Source: Exilispira sp964581895 (lineage in GTDB: Bacteria; Spirochaetota; JAAYUW01). From it: a stretch of 64,000 nt of DNA. Made by a program: the position numbers and the translations under genes. How positions within the stretch are numbered: the first letter of the stretch is position 1; the number at the start of each line of letters is the position of its first letter. Shown one piece after another: positions 26,219-34,955 of the stretch. The DNA lies in contig CAZOPR010000004.1 in the NCBI GenBank assembly GCA_964581895.1, positions 124,001-188,000 on the forward strand. The letters run 5' to 3'. The notes under the pieces were generated by a model. The model saw nothing but the letters and a program-made list of their open reading frames with translations. It did no database searches and was not told the DNA's origin.

Positions 26219-26300
26219 TTGGCACCAAAAATTTATAAAATATTTATAAGTTAAAATTGCCTTCTTGCACTAATTATAATTTACTAAATTTTGGTGTCAA
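26219..26300. repeat. Long inverted repeat between rnfB and the PspC gene
   Basis: Left arm 26219-26235 (TTGGCACCAAAAATTTA) and right arm 26285-26300 (TAAATTTTGGTGTCAA) pair over about 16 bases with one mismatch and one bulge, around a 49-base AT-rich loop. No T-run follows in the direction of rnf transcription, so it is not a classical terminator. It could be an mRNA-stabilising hairpin at the rnf 3' end. Confidence 0.5.
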
Positions 26301-26309
26301 ATACAAGTA

Positions 26310-27122
26310 TTATTTAACATTTTGCTCTATATTAATTGCTCCAGTCGGGCATTTTTCAATATATTCTTTCTTAAGCTTATAATTTTCATAATTTACAACA
26401 GCAAGGTTATCGGTAACCTTTATTGCATCAGGATTATTATCATTTGTTGCTGCTTTTACACAAAGACCACAGCCTATGCATGCATTTGTGCAAACTGTTT
26501 TATATATTGCACCAGGATCTTTGGATTTACAATAAACATGAATCTTTTGAGAAACTGGATGAAGTTCAATAAGATTTCTTGGGCAGGCTTCAACACAGTT
26601 TCCACAACCTGTACATTTTTCAATAGATACAATAGGGATTCCATGCTCAGATATGTGGATGGCATCAAATGGGCAGGCAGCGACGCAGGAACCAAGTCCA
26701 ACACATCCATATTTGCATCTTTTCGCTACATCTGAAGAATAGATTGCAGCAGCACAATCTTTTATCCCTTTATATATTCCTGGAAATTTTGCAGATTCTC
26801 TATCTCCACGACACATAACAACTGCAATTTTCTTTTCGCCTTTTTCAACTTTTACACCCATTATTTCACCAAGTCTTGCAAGTGTTTCACTGTCTGCGAC
26901 TACGCACATGTTAAGTTTTGAACCTTTTGTTACTATGCCTTCAGCATAGTTTGAACATGAAGCAAAACCACAACCTCCGCAGTTAACTCCTGGTAGGGCT
27001 TCTTCTATCTTTGAAATTCTTTCATCTACTTCTACATGGAATTTTTTATTTGCTATTACAAGGAAAATTGAGAATATAAGACCTATCGAACCCATAAGAA
27101 TTGTTGAAAAAAGAATGCTCAT
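26310..27122 (-). CDS. rnfB: Rnf complex subunit B (ferredoxin-type electron entry subunit)
   Basis: 270 residues. One N-terminal helix is followed by the NCGGCGFASCSNYAEG cluster motif (about 47-62) and a series of ferredoxin motifs: GCVGLGSCVAACPFDAI, CTGCGNCVEACP and CIGCGLC followed far downstream by a lone KCPTGAI. RnfB takes electrons from reduced ferredoxin and passes them into the Rnf ion pump. In the last ferredoxin pair the fourth Cys of the first motif and the first three of the second are absent, which removes exactly one cluster. AAGGAG precedes the ATG. It is the last gene of the rnfCDGEAB set. Confidence 0.95.
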   Translation of the reverse strand: MSILFSTILMGSIGLIFSIFLVIANKKFHVEVDERISKIEEALPGVNCGGCGFASCSNYAEGIVTKGSKLNMCVVADSETLARLGEIMGVKVEKGEKKIAVVMCRGDRESAKFPGIYKGIKDCAAAIYSSDVAKRCKYGCVGLGSCVAACPFDAIHISEHGIPIVSIEKCTGCGNCVEACPRNLIELHPVSQKIHVYCKSKDPGAIYKTVCTNACIGCGLCVKAATNDNNPDAIKVTDNLAVVNYENYKLKKEYIEKCPTGAINIEQNVK

Positions 27123-27155
27123 TTAAATCTCCTTTTATAATGCTATCATTCCAGA

Positions 27156-27734
27156 TTATAATGCTATCATTCCAGAAAAGCCCATAAATGCAAGGGCTAA
27201 AATACCAGCAGTGATAAGAGTTATGGCAGCATTTTCAAATGGTTTTGGTATATTTGAAAGTTCAAGCTGCTCACGGATACCAGCCATTATAGCCATAGAA
27301 AGTGTATAACCAAGACCTGAACCTACACCAAAAACTATTGATTCAAGAAAATTATAGTTTTTCAAAGCTTCCAAAAGAGCAAGTCCCAAAATGGCACAGT
27401 TGGTTGTTATCAATGGAAGGTAAATACCGAAAGCCTTATAAAGATATGGAATATATTTTTTCAAAAACATTTCAACAAACTGAACAAGACTTGCTATGAC
27501 AAGAATAAAAGCTGCATATTGAAGATAAGGCATATTCAGCTTTACTAAAATCAGTTGATTTATTATCCAGGTAATTACGGCTGTTAGAGTCATAACAAAT
27601 GTAACAGCAAAACCCATAGGAACTGCTGAATCAAGTCTTTTTGAAACTCCTATAAAAGGGCAGATTCCTAAAAAGTATGAAAGAACAAAATTATTAACTA
27701 TTATTGATGCTATAAATAAAAGGAGTAACTTCAT
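27156..27734 (-). CDS. rnfA: Rnf complex subunit A
   Basis: About 192 residues with six helices, typical for RnfA, which with RnfE forms the membrane core holding an intramembrane iron-sulfur site. LSYFLGICPFIGVSKRLD supplies the N-terminal Cys and TTNCAILGLALLEAL the second Cys, both in half-helices. A longer frame from TTG 27749 would start inside the ribosome site, so the ATG at 27734 after AAGGAG is preferred. The gene is 24 bases after rnfE and homologous to it. Confidence 0.95.
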   Translation of the reverse strand: MKLLLLFIASIIVNNFVLSYFLGICPFIGVSKRLDSAVPMGFAVTFVMTLTAVITWIINQLILVKLNMPYLQYAAFILVIASLVQFVEMFLKKYIPYLYKAFGIYLPLITTNCAILGLALLEALKNYNFLESIVFGVGSGLGYTLSMAIMAGIREQLELSNIPKPFENAAITLITAGILALAFMGFSGMIAL

Positions 27735-27758
27735 TTTAATCTCCTTCAATAAGATTTT

Positions 27759-28361
27759 TTAGTTTTTTATTTTTTTAAGTGCATTTGATATACCCATCAA
27801 TGTACCATAGGTAAAAAATGCACCTGTTGGAAGGATCATAACAAGCATAGGTTTGTAAAAGGAAAGAAGAACTGGTATTCCAAACCATGTGCCTTTTCCT
27901 AAAAGTTCACGAATTGTTCCCATTACCATAAGAGTAAGTGTAAAACCCAATCCATTCCCTAATGCATCTAAAAAGGATAACCAGACATTATTTTTTGAAG
28001 AAAAGGCTTCTATTCTACCAAGTATTATGCAGTTAACAACAATAAGTGGAACAAATGGTCCTAAAGCCTTAGAAAGATCTGGAAAGTACGCTTTTAAGAA
28101 AAGGTCCGCTAAAGTAACAAAAGCAGCTATAATAACTGTAAAGACACCTATTCTTACTTCATTTGGGATTAATTTTCTAAGTATAGAAATTACTACACAT
28201 GAAAATACCAGGACAAATGTTGTTGCAAGTCCCATACCTATCCCATTTACAACTGATGAGCTAACAGCAAGAGTAGGGCAGGTTCCAAGTATCTGAACAA
28301 GAGTAGGATTTTCATCCCAGAATCCTTTCAAAAAATGATATATCGCTGGCTTCTTATCCAT
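27759..28361 (-). CDS. rnfE: Rnf complex subunit E
   Basis: 200 residues with six helices. WDENPTLVQILGTCPTLAVSS has the first conserved Cys and VVNCIILGRIEAFSSKN the second, the pair that shares an Fe-S cluster with RnfA. AGGAGGATTCCTAA precedes the ATG. The gap to rnfG upstream is 289 bases, unusually long for an rnf operon, while the gap to rnfA downstream is 24 bases. Confidence 0.95.
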   Translation of the reverse strand: MDKKPAIYHFLKGFWDENPTLVQILGTCPTLAVSSSVVNGIGMGLATTFVLVFSCVVISILRKLIPNEVRIGVFTVIIAAFVTLADLFLKAYFPDLSKALGPFVPLIVVNCIILGRIEAFSSKNNVWLSFLDALGNGLGFTLTLMVMGTIRELLGKGTWFGIPVLLSFYKPMLVMILPTGAFFTYGTLMGISNALKKIKN

Positions 28362-28650
28362 TTAGGAATCCTCCTATTTTTAAGATTAGATCTTTTTTAA
28401 CATTTAGTTATTTTTTTTTTATAAACTTATATCTATAAACCTTTCTCATTTTTCCTTTCTTAAAAAAAAGTCCTTTGCATTTTAGTATTATTTCTTTTAT
28501 AGAGTGGGCTGTGGTGGGAATCTAGTGGCAAAAAAACAAAAAATAATATAGAAAGTTTTAACATAATTAGCTTTAGTTAGTTATTACTTCCCTAATTTAT
28601 AATTTTTCTCTTTTATAATATCAATCTTTTATCAATATTTCATTAATTTT
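28362..28650. other. Unusually long gap between rnfG and rnfE
   Basis: 289 bases in the middle of an operon whose other gaps are 10-35 bases. It holds long T and A runs and one GC-richer island, GAGTGGGCTGTGGTGGGAAT near 28502-28521. No open frame, tandem repeat or convincing hairpin was found. A promoter for rnfEAB, a processing site or a small RNA are all possible. Confidence 0.4.
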
Positions 28651-29229
28651 TCATTTACTATTAGCAGTTGCTATAGTTTTTGCTAATTGAAAAGTTTCGT
28701 TCAATGCTTTTGTAACTGCTCTTGAAGATATTGTAGCACCAGAAATTGCGGAAATTTCATTGTTCTCTTTTTTAGAAGGACCTTTTATGACTATGATCTG
28801 TTTATCACAAGAAAGTCCCTCATATTGAGCTATAAAATCAGGATTTACTATGTTTCCACCAAGGCCAGGTGTTTCGGAGTGCTCAAGTACTCTAAATGTT
28901 ATAATTTTACTAAAATCTGGTGTAACTGAAACAAGAATCTTTATTGAACCCTGATAGCCACTTGCATAGGTAACTATCGCATAACCTAAAAGTTGTTTGT
29001 TTGGATCATTTAATTCTTTATCATAAACCTTATATATAGTCATTTTATCAGATGGTATTAACTCCTTTGAAACAGCCCCTGGAATAACTGCACCAATGCT
29101 CTCATTAAGGGCTTTTACTGCATTGTCAGCAATTCTGACTTTGAAATATTCATAAGCAAAAGCAAGAGTAAAACCAGCTATAATGGAAACTAAAGTTAAG
29201 GCTATTATCATCTTTGTAGATATATTCAT
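28651..29229 (-). CDS. rnfG: Rnf complex subunit G (covalent FMN)
   Basis: 192 residues: one N-terminal helix and an extracytoplasmic FMN-binding domain. The flavinylation motif SGAT is in AISGATISSRAVTKAL near residue 167, where FMN is attached to the Thr. The preceding ILVSVTPDFSKIITFRVLEHSETPGLGG is the usual FMN-binding core with the conserved E-T-P-G-L-G. GGGAG precedes the ATG. Confidence 0.95.
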   Translation of the reverse strand: MNISTKMIIALTLVSIIAGFTLAFAYEYFKVRIADNAVKALNESIGAVIPGAVSKELIPSDKMTIYKVYDKELNDPNKQLLGYAIVTYASGYQGSIKILVSVTPDFSKIITFRVLEHSETPGLGGNIVNPDFIAQYEGLSCDKQIIVIKGPSKKENNEISAISGATISSRAVTKALNETFQLAKTIATANSK

Positions 29230-29250
29230 AATTTACTCCCAAAGCTAAAA

Positions 29251-30213
29251 TTAAGTTCCAAAAACTTTCGTTTTTGTAAATCTATTTATAAGTGGCGTGC
29301 ATGCATTCATAAAAAGTATGGAATACATGACTCCTTCGGGATAACCTCCAAAAAGTCTTATAAGGACTACCAAAAGGCCAGCACCAACTCCAAAAATAAG
29401 GTTACCTATATTTGTAACAGGGGATGTAACCATATCTGTAGCCATATAGAAAGCACCGATAATAAGACCACCAGAAAAAAGATGAAAGATAGGAGATGCA
29501 AAAGTTTGAGGATCTTTAAGCCAGAATATTGTAGTTAAAAGTACTACAGTTCCAAGATAAGAGAAGACTAAACGCCAGTTTATAACTCCAATAAAAAGGA
29601 GAATCAAACCACCTAAAATAAGGGTTAAACTTGATGTTTCACCGATACAACCGGCAACCTGACCGAAGAAGAGTGAAGAGATATCGGTAAAAACTTTATC
29701 AAACTTAGCAGCAGCAAGAGGAGTTGCCTTACTTACCGAGTCAGCCAAAAAAGGAAAGACAGTATTTGGTTTAGAAAATGTTGTCATACTTACAGGATAA
29801 GCGGCTGCTAAAAATGCTCTTCCAACAAGTGCTGGGTTAAAAATATTCTGACCAAGTCCGCCGAAAAGTTCTTTCGCAACAGCTATAGCTATAAATGAAC
29901 CAAGTGCGACCTTTTGCCAGCCTATAGATGGCGGAAGGGTCATCACAAGTAAGATAGCAGTAACCATTGCAGATCCATCAAATATAGATGTAATTTTTTG
30001 CTTTCTTATTAATTTTATTATGGCTTCAGTTAGCATACAGCTTATAATAGCTGAAAAATAAAGGATTAAAACAGAAAGACCAAAGTATAATATAGAAATA
30101 ACAATAGTAGGAATAAGTGTAATTATAACAAGAAACATTATTTTTCTTGTAGTTATAGGTGCTTTTATGTGAGGAGATGAGGAAAGAACAAAACCTTCTT
30201 TTTTCAAATCCAT
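29251..30213 (-). CDS. rnfD: Rnf complex subunit D
   Basis: 320 residues with about nine helices. SSPHIKAPITTRKIM at the N-terminus and the second flavinylation motif in SVSKATPLAAAKF near residue 157, where the Thr carries FMN, are diagnostic, along with GGLGQNIFNPALVGRAFL and the late MATDMVTSPVT. GGAGGTT precedes the ATG. RnfD is the core membrane subunit thought to couple electron flow to ion movement. Confidence 0.95.
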   Translation of the reverse strand: MDLKKEGFVLSSSPHIKAPITTRKIMFLVIITLIPTIVISILYFGLSVLILYFSAIISCMLTEAIIKLIRKQKITSIFDGSAMVTAILLVMTLPPSIGWQKVALGSFIAIAVAKELFGGLGQNIFNPALVGRAFLAAAYPVSMTTFSKPNTVFPFLADSVSKATPLAAAKFDKVFTDISSLFFGQVAGCIGETSSLTLILGGLILLFIGVINWRLVFSYLGTVVLLTTIFWLKDPQTFASPIFHLFSGGLIIGAFYMATDMVTSPVTNIGNLIFGVGAGLLVVLIRLFGGYPEGVMYSILFMNACTPLINRFTKTKVFGT

Positions 30214-30246
30214 TATTAACCTCCACAGATATTACAGAGCAATTTT

Positions 30247-31563
30247 TTATAGATTTTTAGATTTTATATAATTTTTTGCATATCTTATCCAGCCAACAAT
30301 ATCTATTTTAGCAGGACAAACAAATGCACAGCTTCCGCATTCCATACAATCGTAAAGATTGTTATCTTTGACAACATCCCACTTTTTTGCTTTTGAATAT
30401 GCAGCAAGTCTGTTTGGCATAAGATTCATAGGACATGCCTTCATGCAGCTTCCACATTTTATACATGGGGATTCTTCTTCTGTTTTTGCAAGCTTTTCAG
30501 AGAAAAACAGAATTCCAGAAGTCCCTTTGGTAACTGAATAATCTAAGGATGGAACAGCAACACCCATCATAGGACCACCAAATATAACCTTATATGCCTT
30601 ATTCATTTCGACTTCTGCATAAGAAAGAAGATGCTCTATGGGAGTTCCTATTGGGACAAGGAAGTTACCACCTTTTTTAACGATATCTCCACTTATTGTA
30701 ACAACTCTTTCTATAAGAGGTTTATTGAAATAAATAGTTTCAAATATGGCAAATAAAGTGCCTACATTTGATACTACAACGCCAACATCTAAAGGAAGTT
30801 TCCCAGATGGAACAACTCTTTTGGTAGTTGCGTGGATAAGCATCTTTTCAGCACCTTGAGGATACTTTACTTTCAAAGGGATAACTTCTATTGGAAGATT
30901 GTAATTTTTTATTATTTTGTTAAAAGCAGCTATTGCATCCTGTTTATTTGCCTCAATACCAATTATTATGGATTTTAACGGTAAAAGTTTTGAAACAATT
31001 TCAGTAGCTTTCAAGATTTCATCTGTTTTTTCAATCATCAATCTATGGTCACAGGTAAGATATGGTTCACATTCTGCACCGTTGATGATTAAAGTATCTA
31101 TAACTTTATCTTTTGGCGGAGTATATTTTATGTGGGTAGGAAATGTCGCTCCTCCAAGACCAACGATCCCTGCTTCTTTTATCTTACTTAAAATCTCTTG
31201 TGTAGTCATTTTGCTTAAATCTATATTTTGTTTTTCCCATACATAAGTTTTTGTTTTTTCTATATCAACATCAATCTCAATATAGGTTGCCATCCTGCCG
31301 CCAACTATAGGCTTGGGGCTAATCTTTGCAACCTTACCAAAAACTGGACTATGGATATTGGAAGAAACAAAACCAGAAGATTTAGCTATAAGTTGGCCAC
31401 AACTTACATCATCGCCTTTTTTAACTATAACTTCAGAAGGGGAACCAAGATGTTGAAGAACCGGGATTGCAAGTTTTGGACTTAATGGTATTCTTTCAAT
31501 ATTGAAGCCAGATGTCAACTCTTTATTGTAAAATGGATGGATACCTTTACTGAATGTTTTCAT
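30247..31563 (-). CDS. rnfC: Rnf complex subunit C (NADH-interacting)
   Basis: About 438 residues. The flavin/NADH-binding fold carries GLGGATFPTHIKY near 136, NGAECEPYLTCDHRLM near 162 and IGIEANKQDAI near 203; the C-terminus has two 4Fe-4S motifs, CIKCGSCMKACP and CMECGSCAFVCP. RnfC exchanges electrons with NAD+. The ATG at 31563 follows AAGGAGGC; a TTG one codon earlier is not needed. First gene of the rnf set. Confidence 0.95.
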   Translation of the reverse strand: MKTFSKGIHPFYNKELTSGFNIERIPLSPKLAIPVLQHLGSPSEVIVKKGDDVSCGQLIAKSSGFVSSNIHSPVFGKVAKISPKPIVGGRMATYIEIDVDIEKTKTYVWEKQNIDLSKMTTQEILSKIKEAGIVGLGGATFPTHIKYTPPKDKVIDTLIINGAECEPYLTCDHRLMIEKTDEILKATEIVSKLLPLKSIIIGIEANKQDAIAAFNKIIKNYNLPIEVIPLKVKYPQGAEKMLIHATTKRVVPSGKLPLDVGVVVSNVGTLFAIFETIYFNKPLIERVVTISGDIVKKGGNFLVPIGTPIEHLLSYAEVEMNKAYKVIFGGPMMGVAVPSLDYSVTKGTSGILFFSEKLAKTEEESPCIKCGSCMKACPMNLMPNRLAAYSKAKKWDVVKDNNLYDCMECGSCAFVCPAKIDIVGWIRYAKNYIKSKNL

Positions 31564-31653
31564 CAAAAAAAGCCTCCTTACCTTTTTTTACGCTTTATTA
31601 AACATTTTGCAACAAGAATATATCTTTTTTCATATCTTTTTTTACTATTTTTT

Positions 31654-32589
31654 TTATAGATAATATTCTTTTAATATATGGGGTATATCTGAAATGACAA
31701 AGATTGGCTTATCTTCCAGAGCTCTTTGAAATAGCTGAATGCTATTTACACCCCAAAAAACAATAGAATATCCTTTGCTTTTAAGTTTTTGAACTATTGA
31801 AGTTCCTATATATGCAGATTCGAAATGAATAAAATCTGCTTTTGAAAAAGCTAAAAACCACATATCTCGTAAATATTTTGCAAGTCCAGTTTTGGAAACT
31901 AAAAGTCCCCTAGGAACATCTGGTAGATACCTTGAAAATCTATAAAGACAAAAAGGATCAAATGATGAAATCACAATCTTTTTTTCAAGTCCATACTTTT
32001 TAATAAGTTCTGCGACCATCTTTTCAAGACCTAAATCTTTAAGTGAATTTGACTTTATTTCAAGATTTAAAAGCCTGCAATCTTTTAACTTTTCAAAAGC
32101 TTCATTAAGAAAAGGAATTTTAGATTCAATTATATTTCTATAAATTTTTGAGCCAAAAAGAGTGATTTTAAGGTTATCTAAAATTTCTGAATCTGTTTCT
32201 TTTAAGTTTTTATCCATCCCAAAAAGTCTATAAAGATTATAATCATGATAAACATAAAGTTTTTTATCCAGACTTATATTTACATCAAATTCTGTTCCGT
32301 CTATATCGTATTTATTAATAAGTTCAAATGATTCAACTGTGTTTTCGTGCTCTAAAACAGGTATTCCTCTATGTCCAAGTATGTAAAAATCTTTTTCAAA
32401 ATTAAATTTCCTTGGTCTATATTTACTAAAAAAATAGTACCTTGCGATTAGATAGATAATATAACAAATGATAAACAAAATAAGGAATAAAGTTGCGAAA
32501 AGCAAGATTAATTCAAATAAAAGATATAGATAGGTATAAATCCCCATGAATCTTGTCAATATTATCGACACTGGTAATACTATCTTCAT
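31654..32589 (-). CDS. Membrane-anchored glycerophosphodiester phosphodiesterase
   Basis: About 311 residues. A long N-terminal hydrophobic stretch (about 10-45) anchors a GDPD domain: YILGHRGIPVLEHENTVESFE (catalytic His and Glu), DGTEFDVNISLDKKLYVYHDYNL (metal and second His) and LNLEIKS. GDPD enzymes release glycerol 3-phosphate from lipid head groups. The ATG at 32589 sits seven bases after AAGG; the ATG two codons earlier overlaps the ribosome site. It separates the rnf genes from the fatty acid/Etf cluster. Confidence 0.87.
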   Translation of the reverse strand: MKIVLPVSIILTRFMGIYTYLYLLFELILLFATLFLILFIICYIIYLIARYYFFSKYRPRKFNFEKDFYILGHRGIPVLEHENTVESFELINKYDIDGTEFDVNISLDKKLYVYHDYNLYRLFGMDKNLKETDSEILDNLKITLFGSKIYRNIIESKIPFLNEAFEKLKDCRLLNLEIKSNSLKDLGLEKMVAELIKKYGLEKKIVISSFDPFCLYRFSRYLPDVPRGLLVSKTGLAKYLRDMWFLAFSKADFIHFESAYIGTSIVQKLKSKGYSIVFWGVNSIQLFQRALEDKPIFVISDIPHILKEYYL

Positions 32590-32720
32590 AGGCATTCCTT
32601 TAAAAAGGTTTATCCCACTTTTTTTAAAAGTCTATATCAAAAAAAAGAACTTAAAAAACAAAAACCATATAATACCATTATTAACATTATACTAACATTA
32701 TGTAAAATCTGAATTTTATG

Positions 32721-32820
32721 AAATGTAGCAAAACTTAAATTTGCCTCTAAGCACTTATTATCTTAAAAGCTAATTATTAGAAATTAAGCAAAGCCTAAAA
32801 TTCGCATCTAAGTACCTATT
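32721..32820. repeat. Two imperfect 40-base repeats echoing the fabI 3' end
   Basis: Copies lie at 32721-32760 and 32781-32820 with a 60-base period; each contains GCAAA-N-CTAAA-N5-CATCTAAG-type sequence. The CTAAGCACCCAT core also forms the last codons and stop of fabI at 32821-32832. They look like partial duplications of the gene's tail. Confidence 0.45.
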
Positions 32821-33582
32821 CTAAGCACCCATAATGTTAAAGCCACAATCAACATAGATGGTTTCACCTGTTATTCCACTAGATAAATCTGATGCTAAAA
32901 AGGCAGCAGTATTTCCTATTTCTGATGCTAAAACATTCCTTTTTAGCGGAGCTTTTGACTGAACATGATGTAATATCTTTGTAAAACCAGAGATTCCTCT
33001 TGCAGAAAGTGTATTTATTGGGCCAGCGGATATTGCATTTACTCTAATATTTTGATTTCCTAAATCATTCGCAAGATATCTAACAGATGCTTCAAGTGAA
33101 GCTTTTGCAACACCCATAACATTATAAGATTGAACAACCTTTTCAGCTCCATAGTAAGATAAAGTAATTATCGAACCGCCATCTTTCATCAAAAGTGCGG
33201 CTCTTTTAGAAACTACCACTAAAGAGTATGAAGAAATATCAAGGGCAAGTGAAAAACCAGATCTTGAAGTATCAACAAATCTTCCCTCTAAATCTTCAGA
33301 TTTTGCAAAAGCAATAGCATGGACAATGAAATCTACTTTATCCCAGATTTTACTAACCTCATTAAAAAAATTATCTATAGATTCATCTTTTGAAACATCA
33401 AGTGGAAAATATTTTGCATTCAATTTTTCGCAAAGAGGCTTTACCCATTTTAAGAATCTTTCATCAAGATATGAAACAATAATTTGTGCCCCCATTTCAA
33501 CAGCAGAATTTGCACAGGCATATGCTATAGAATGCCCATTGGCAAGCCCTAAAATAATACCTTTTTTCCCTTTTAATATCAT
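32821..33582 (-). CDS. fabI: Enoyl-[acyl-carrier-protein] reductase, FabI type
   Basis: 253 residues, normal for FabI, the NADH-dependent last step of the fatty acid elongation cycle. GLANGHSIAYACANSAVEMGA near 12-32 is the cofactor-binding start with the FabI-type A-N-x-x-S-I-A pattern; the active site Y-x6-K lies in SYNVMGVAKASLEASVRYLA near 155-175; ISAGPINTLSARGISGF near 190-206 is the substrate loop. GGAGT precedes the ATG. It ends the fabH-fabZ-tetR-acd-etfBA run, after an 170-base gap. Confidence 0.93.
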   Translation of the reverse strand: MILKGKKGIILGLANGHSIAYACANSAVEMGAQIIVSYLDERFLKWVKPLCEKLNAKYFPLDVSKDESIDNFFNEVSKIWDKVDFIVHAIAFAKSEDLEGRFVDTSRSGFSLALDISSYSLVVVSKRAALLMKDGGSIITLSYYGAEKVVQSYNVMGVAKASLEASVRYLANDLGNQNIRVNAISAGPINTLSARGISGFTKILHHVQSKAPLKRNVLASEIGNTAAFLASDLSSGITGETIYVDCGFNIMGA

Positions 33583-33752
33583 TTTTACTCCAGATAAATT
33601 TAAGTATTTTAGATGTTTTTTTAAATGTTTTTTTAAATCATATATTTGTCTTTTATTTTACTTGGTTTTTATCTTAATTGTTTTCTATTTCAAATCTTTT
33701 TTACTCTTATCTGTATTTTTAATTCAACTGTTTTTTATTTTTAATTTTTTTC

Positions 33753-34955
33753 TTATTTATTTTTCAATTGCTTTAACTTTCTTGTTAATGCAGGTATGAT
33801 AGTAAAAAGATCGCCTACAAGGCCATAATCTGCAACCTTAAAAATAGGTGCATTTGGATCTGAATTTATTGCTATTATGACTTTACTTGACTGCATACCA
33901 ACAAGATGTTGAATCTGTCCTGAAATACCGCAAGCAATATATATTTTTGGATTGACCGTTCTTCCAGTTTGTCCAACCTGATGGGAGTAAGGAATCCATC
34001 CTGCATCAACGCAGGCTCTTGATGAACCTATTGCTGCTCCAAGAACATCTGCAAGTTCTTCTAAAAGCTTAAAATTCTCTGGATTTCTAAGTCCTCTACC
34101 GCCAGAAACTATTATATTCGCCTCGGCAAGATTAACTTTGCTTGTTTCTTCTTTAATAAAATCGATGAATTTGACTCTTTTTTCGACAAAGGATTCATCA
34201 AAGTTTTCTTCAATAATTTCTCCCTTATGATTTGGTTCAATCTCTGCTTCCGGCATAACTTTATGTCTAACTGTAGCCATTTGGGGTCTAAAGTTTGGGC
34301 TTATGATTCTTGCCATAATATTTCCACCAAAGGCTGGTCTTGTTTGAACCAATATTTTTCTTTCTTTATCTATATCAAGACCAGTACAATCGGCGGTAAG
34401 ACCAGCATAAGCGCCTATTGCTATTCTTGAAACAAGGGATCTTCCTAAAGTTGTTGCACCAGCAAGTAAAATTTCTGGTTTATGCATTTTTATAAGGTTA
34501 ATTATTGTATTTGCATAAGTTTCAGCAATAAAGTATTTTAAAGATGGGTGATCAACAAGAAAAACCTTATCTGCACCTCTTTCTATAAGTTTTTGTGAAA
34601 GATTTTTGACATTTTCTCCAAGTAAAATCGCCCCAACATAAGTATTTAAATCTTTTGCAAGTATTTTTGCTTTCCCTAAAAGTTCAAAAGTAATTGAAGC
34701 AATATTTTGATCTTCTATTTCTGCAAATACCCAGACACCTTTATATGAATTAATATCAAGATCTCTAACTATAGTCTGTCTTACAACTTCTATAGCTTGA
34801 GCAGGACAACTTGAAACGCATGACATACATAAAGTACATTTTGACATATCAATAACAGCTTTTTCATCAACCATTGAAATGGCACCAACAGGGCATACGC
34901 CTACGCATACACCACAACCGACGCATTTTTCTCTGTCTATTTTAATTCCACTCAT
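33753..34955 (-). CDS. etfA: Electron transfer flavoprotein alpha subunit with fused 2[4Fe-4S] domain
   Basis: 400 residues. The first 58 residues are a ferredoxin domain with CVGCGVCVGVCPVGAI and CTLCMSCVSSCPAQAI. The rest is EtfA: a domain I from about 70 and the FAD-binding C-terminal part with GGRGLRNPENFKLLEELADVLGAAIGSSRACVDAGWIPYSHQVGQTGRTVNPKIY. Ferredoxin-bearing EtfA occurs in electron-bifurcating complexes of anaerobes that reduce ferredoxin while reducing an enoyl-CoA. Its start overlaps the etfB stop by ATGA. Confidence 0.93.
   Translation of the reverse strand: MSGIKIDREKCVGCGVCVGVCPVGAISMVDEKAVIDMSKCTLCMSCVSSCPAQAIEVVRQTIVRDLDINSYKGVWVFAEIEDQNIASITFELLGKAKILAKDLNTYVGAILLGENVKNLSQKLIERGADKVFLVDHPSLKYFIAETYANTIINLIKMHKPEILLAGATTLGRSLVSRIAIGAYAGLTADCTGLDIDKERKILVQTRPAFGGNIMARIISPNFRPQMATVRHKVMPEAEIEPNHKGEIIEENFDESFVEKRVKFIDFIKEETSKVNLAEANIIVSGGRGLRNPENFKLLEELADVLGAAIGSSRACVDAGWIPYSHQVGQTGRTVNPKIYIACGISGQIQHLVGMQSSKVIIAINSDPNAPIFKVADYGLVGDLFTIIPALTRKLKQLKNK

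Noticed and set aside
26322..26735. 137-residue frame antisense to rnfB
   Set aside because: Cys-rich only because it mirrors the ferredoxin motifs of rnfB; a shadow frame.
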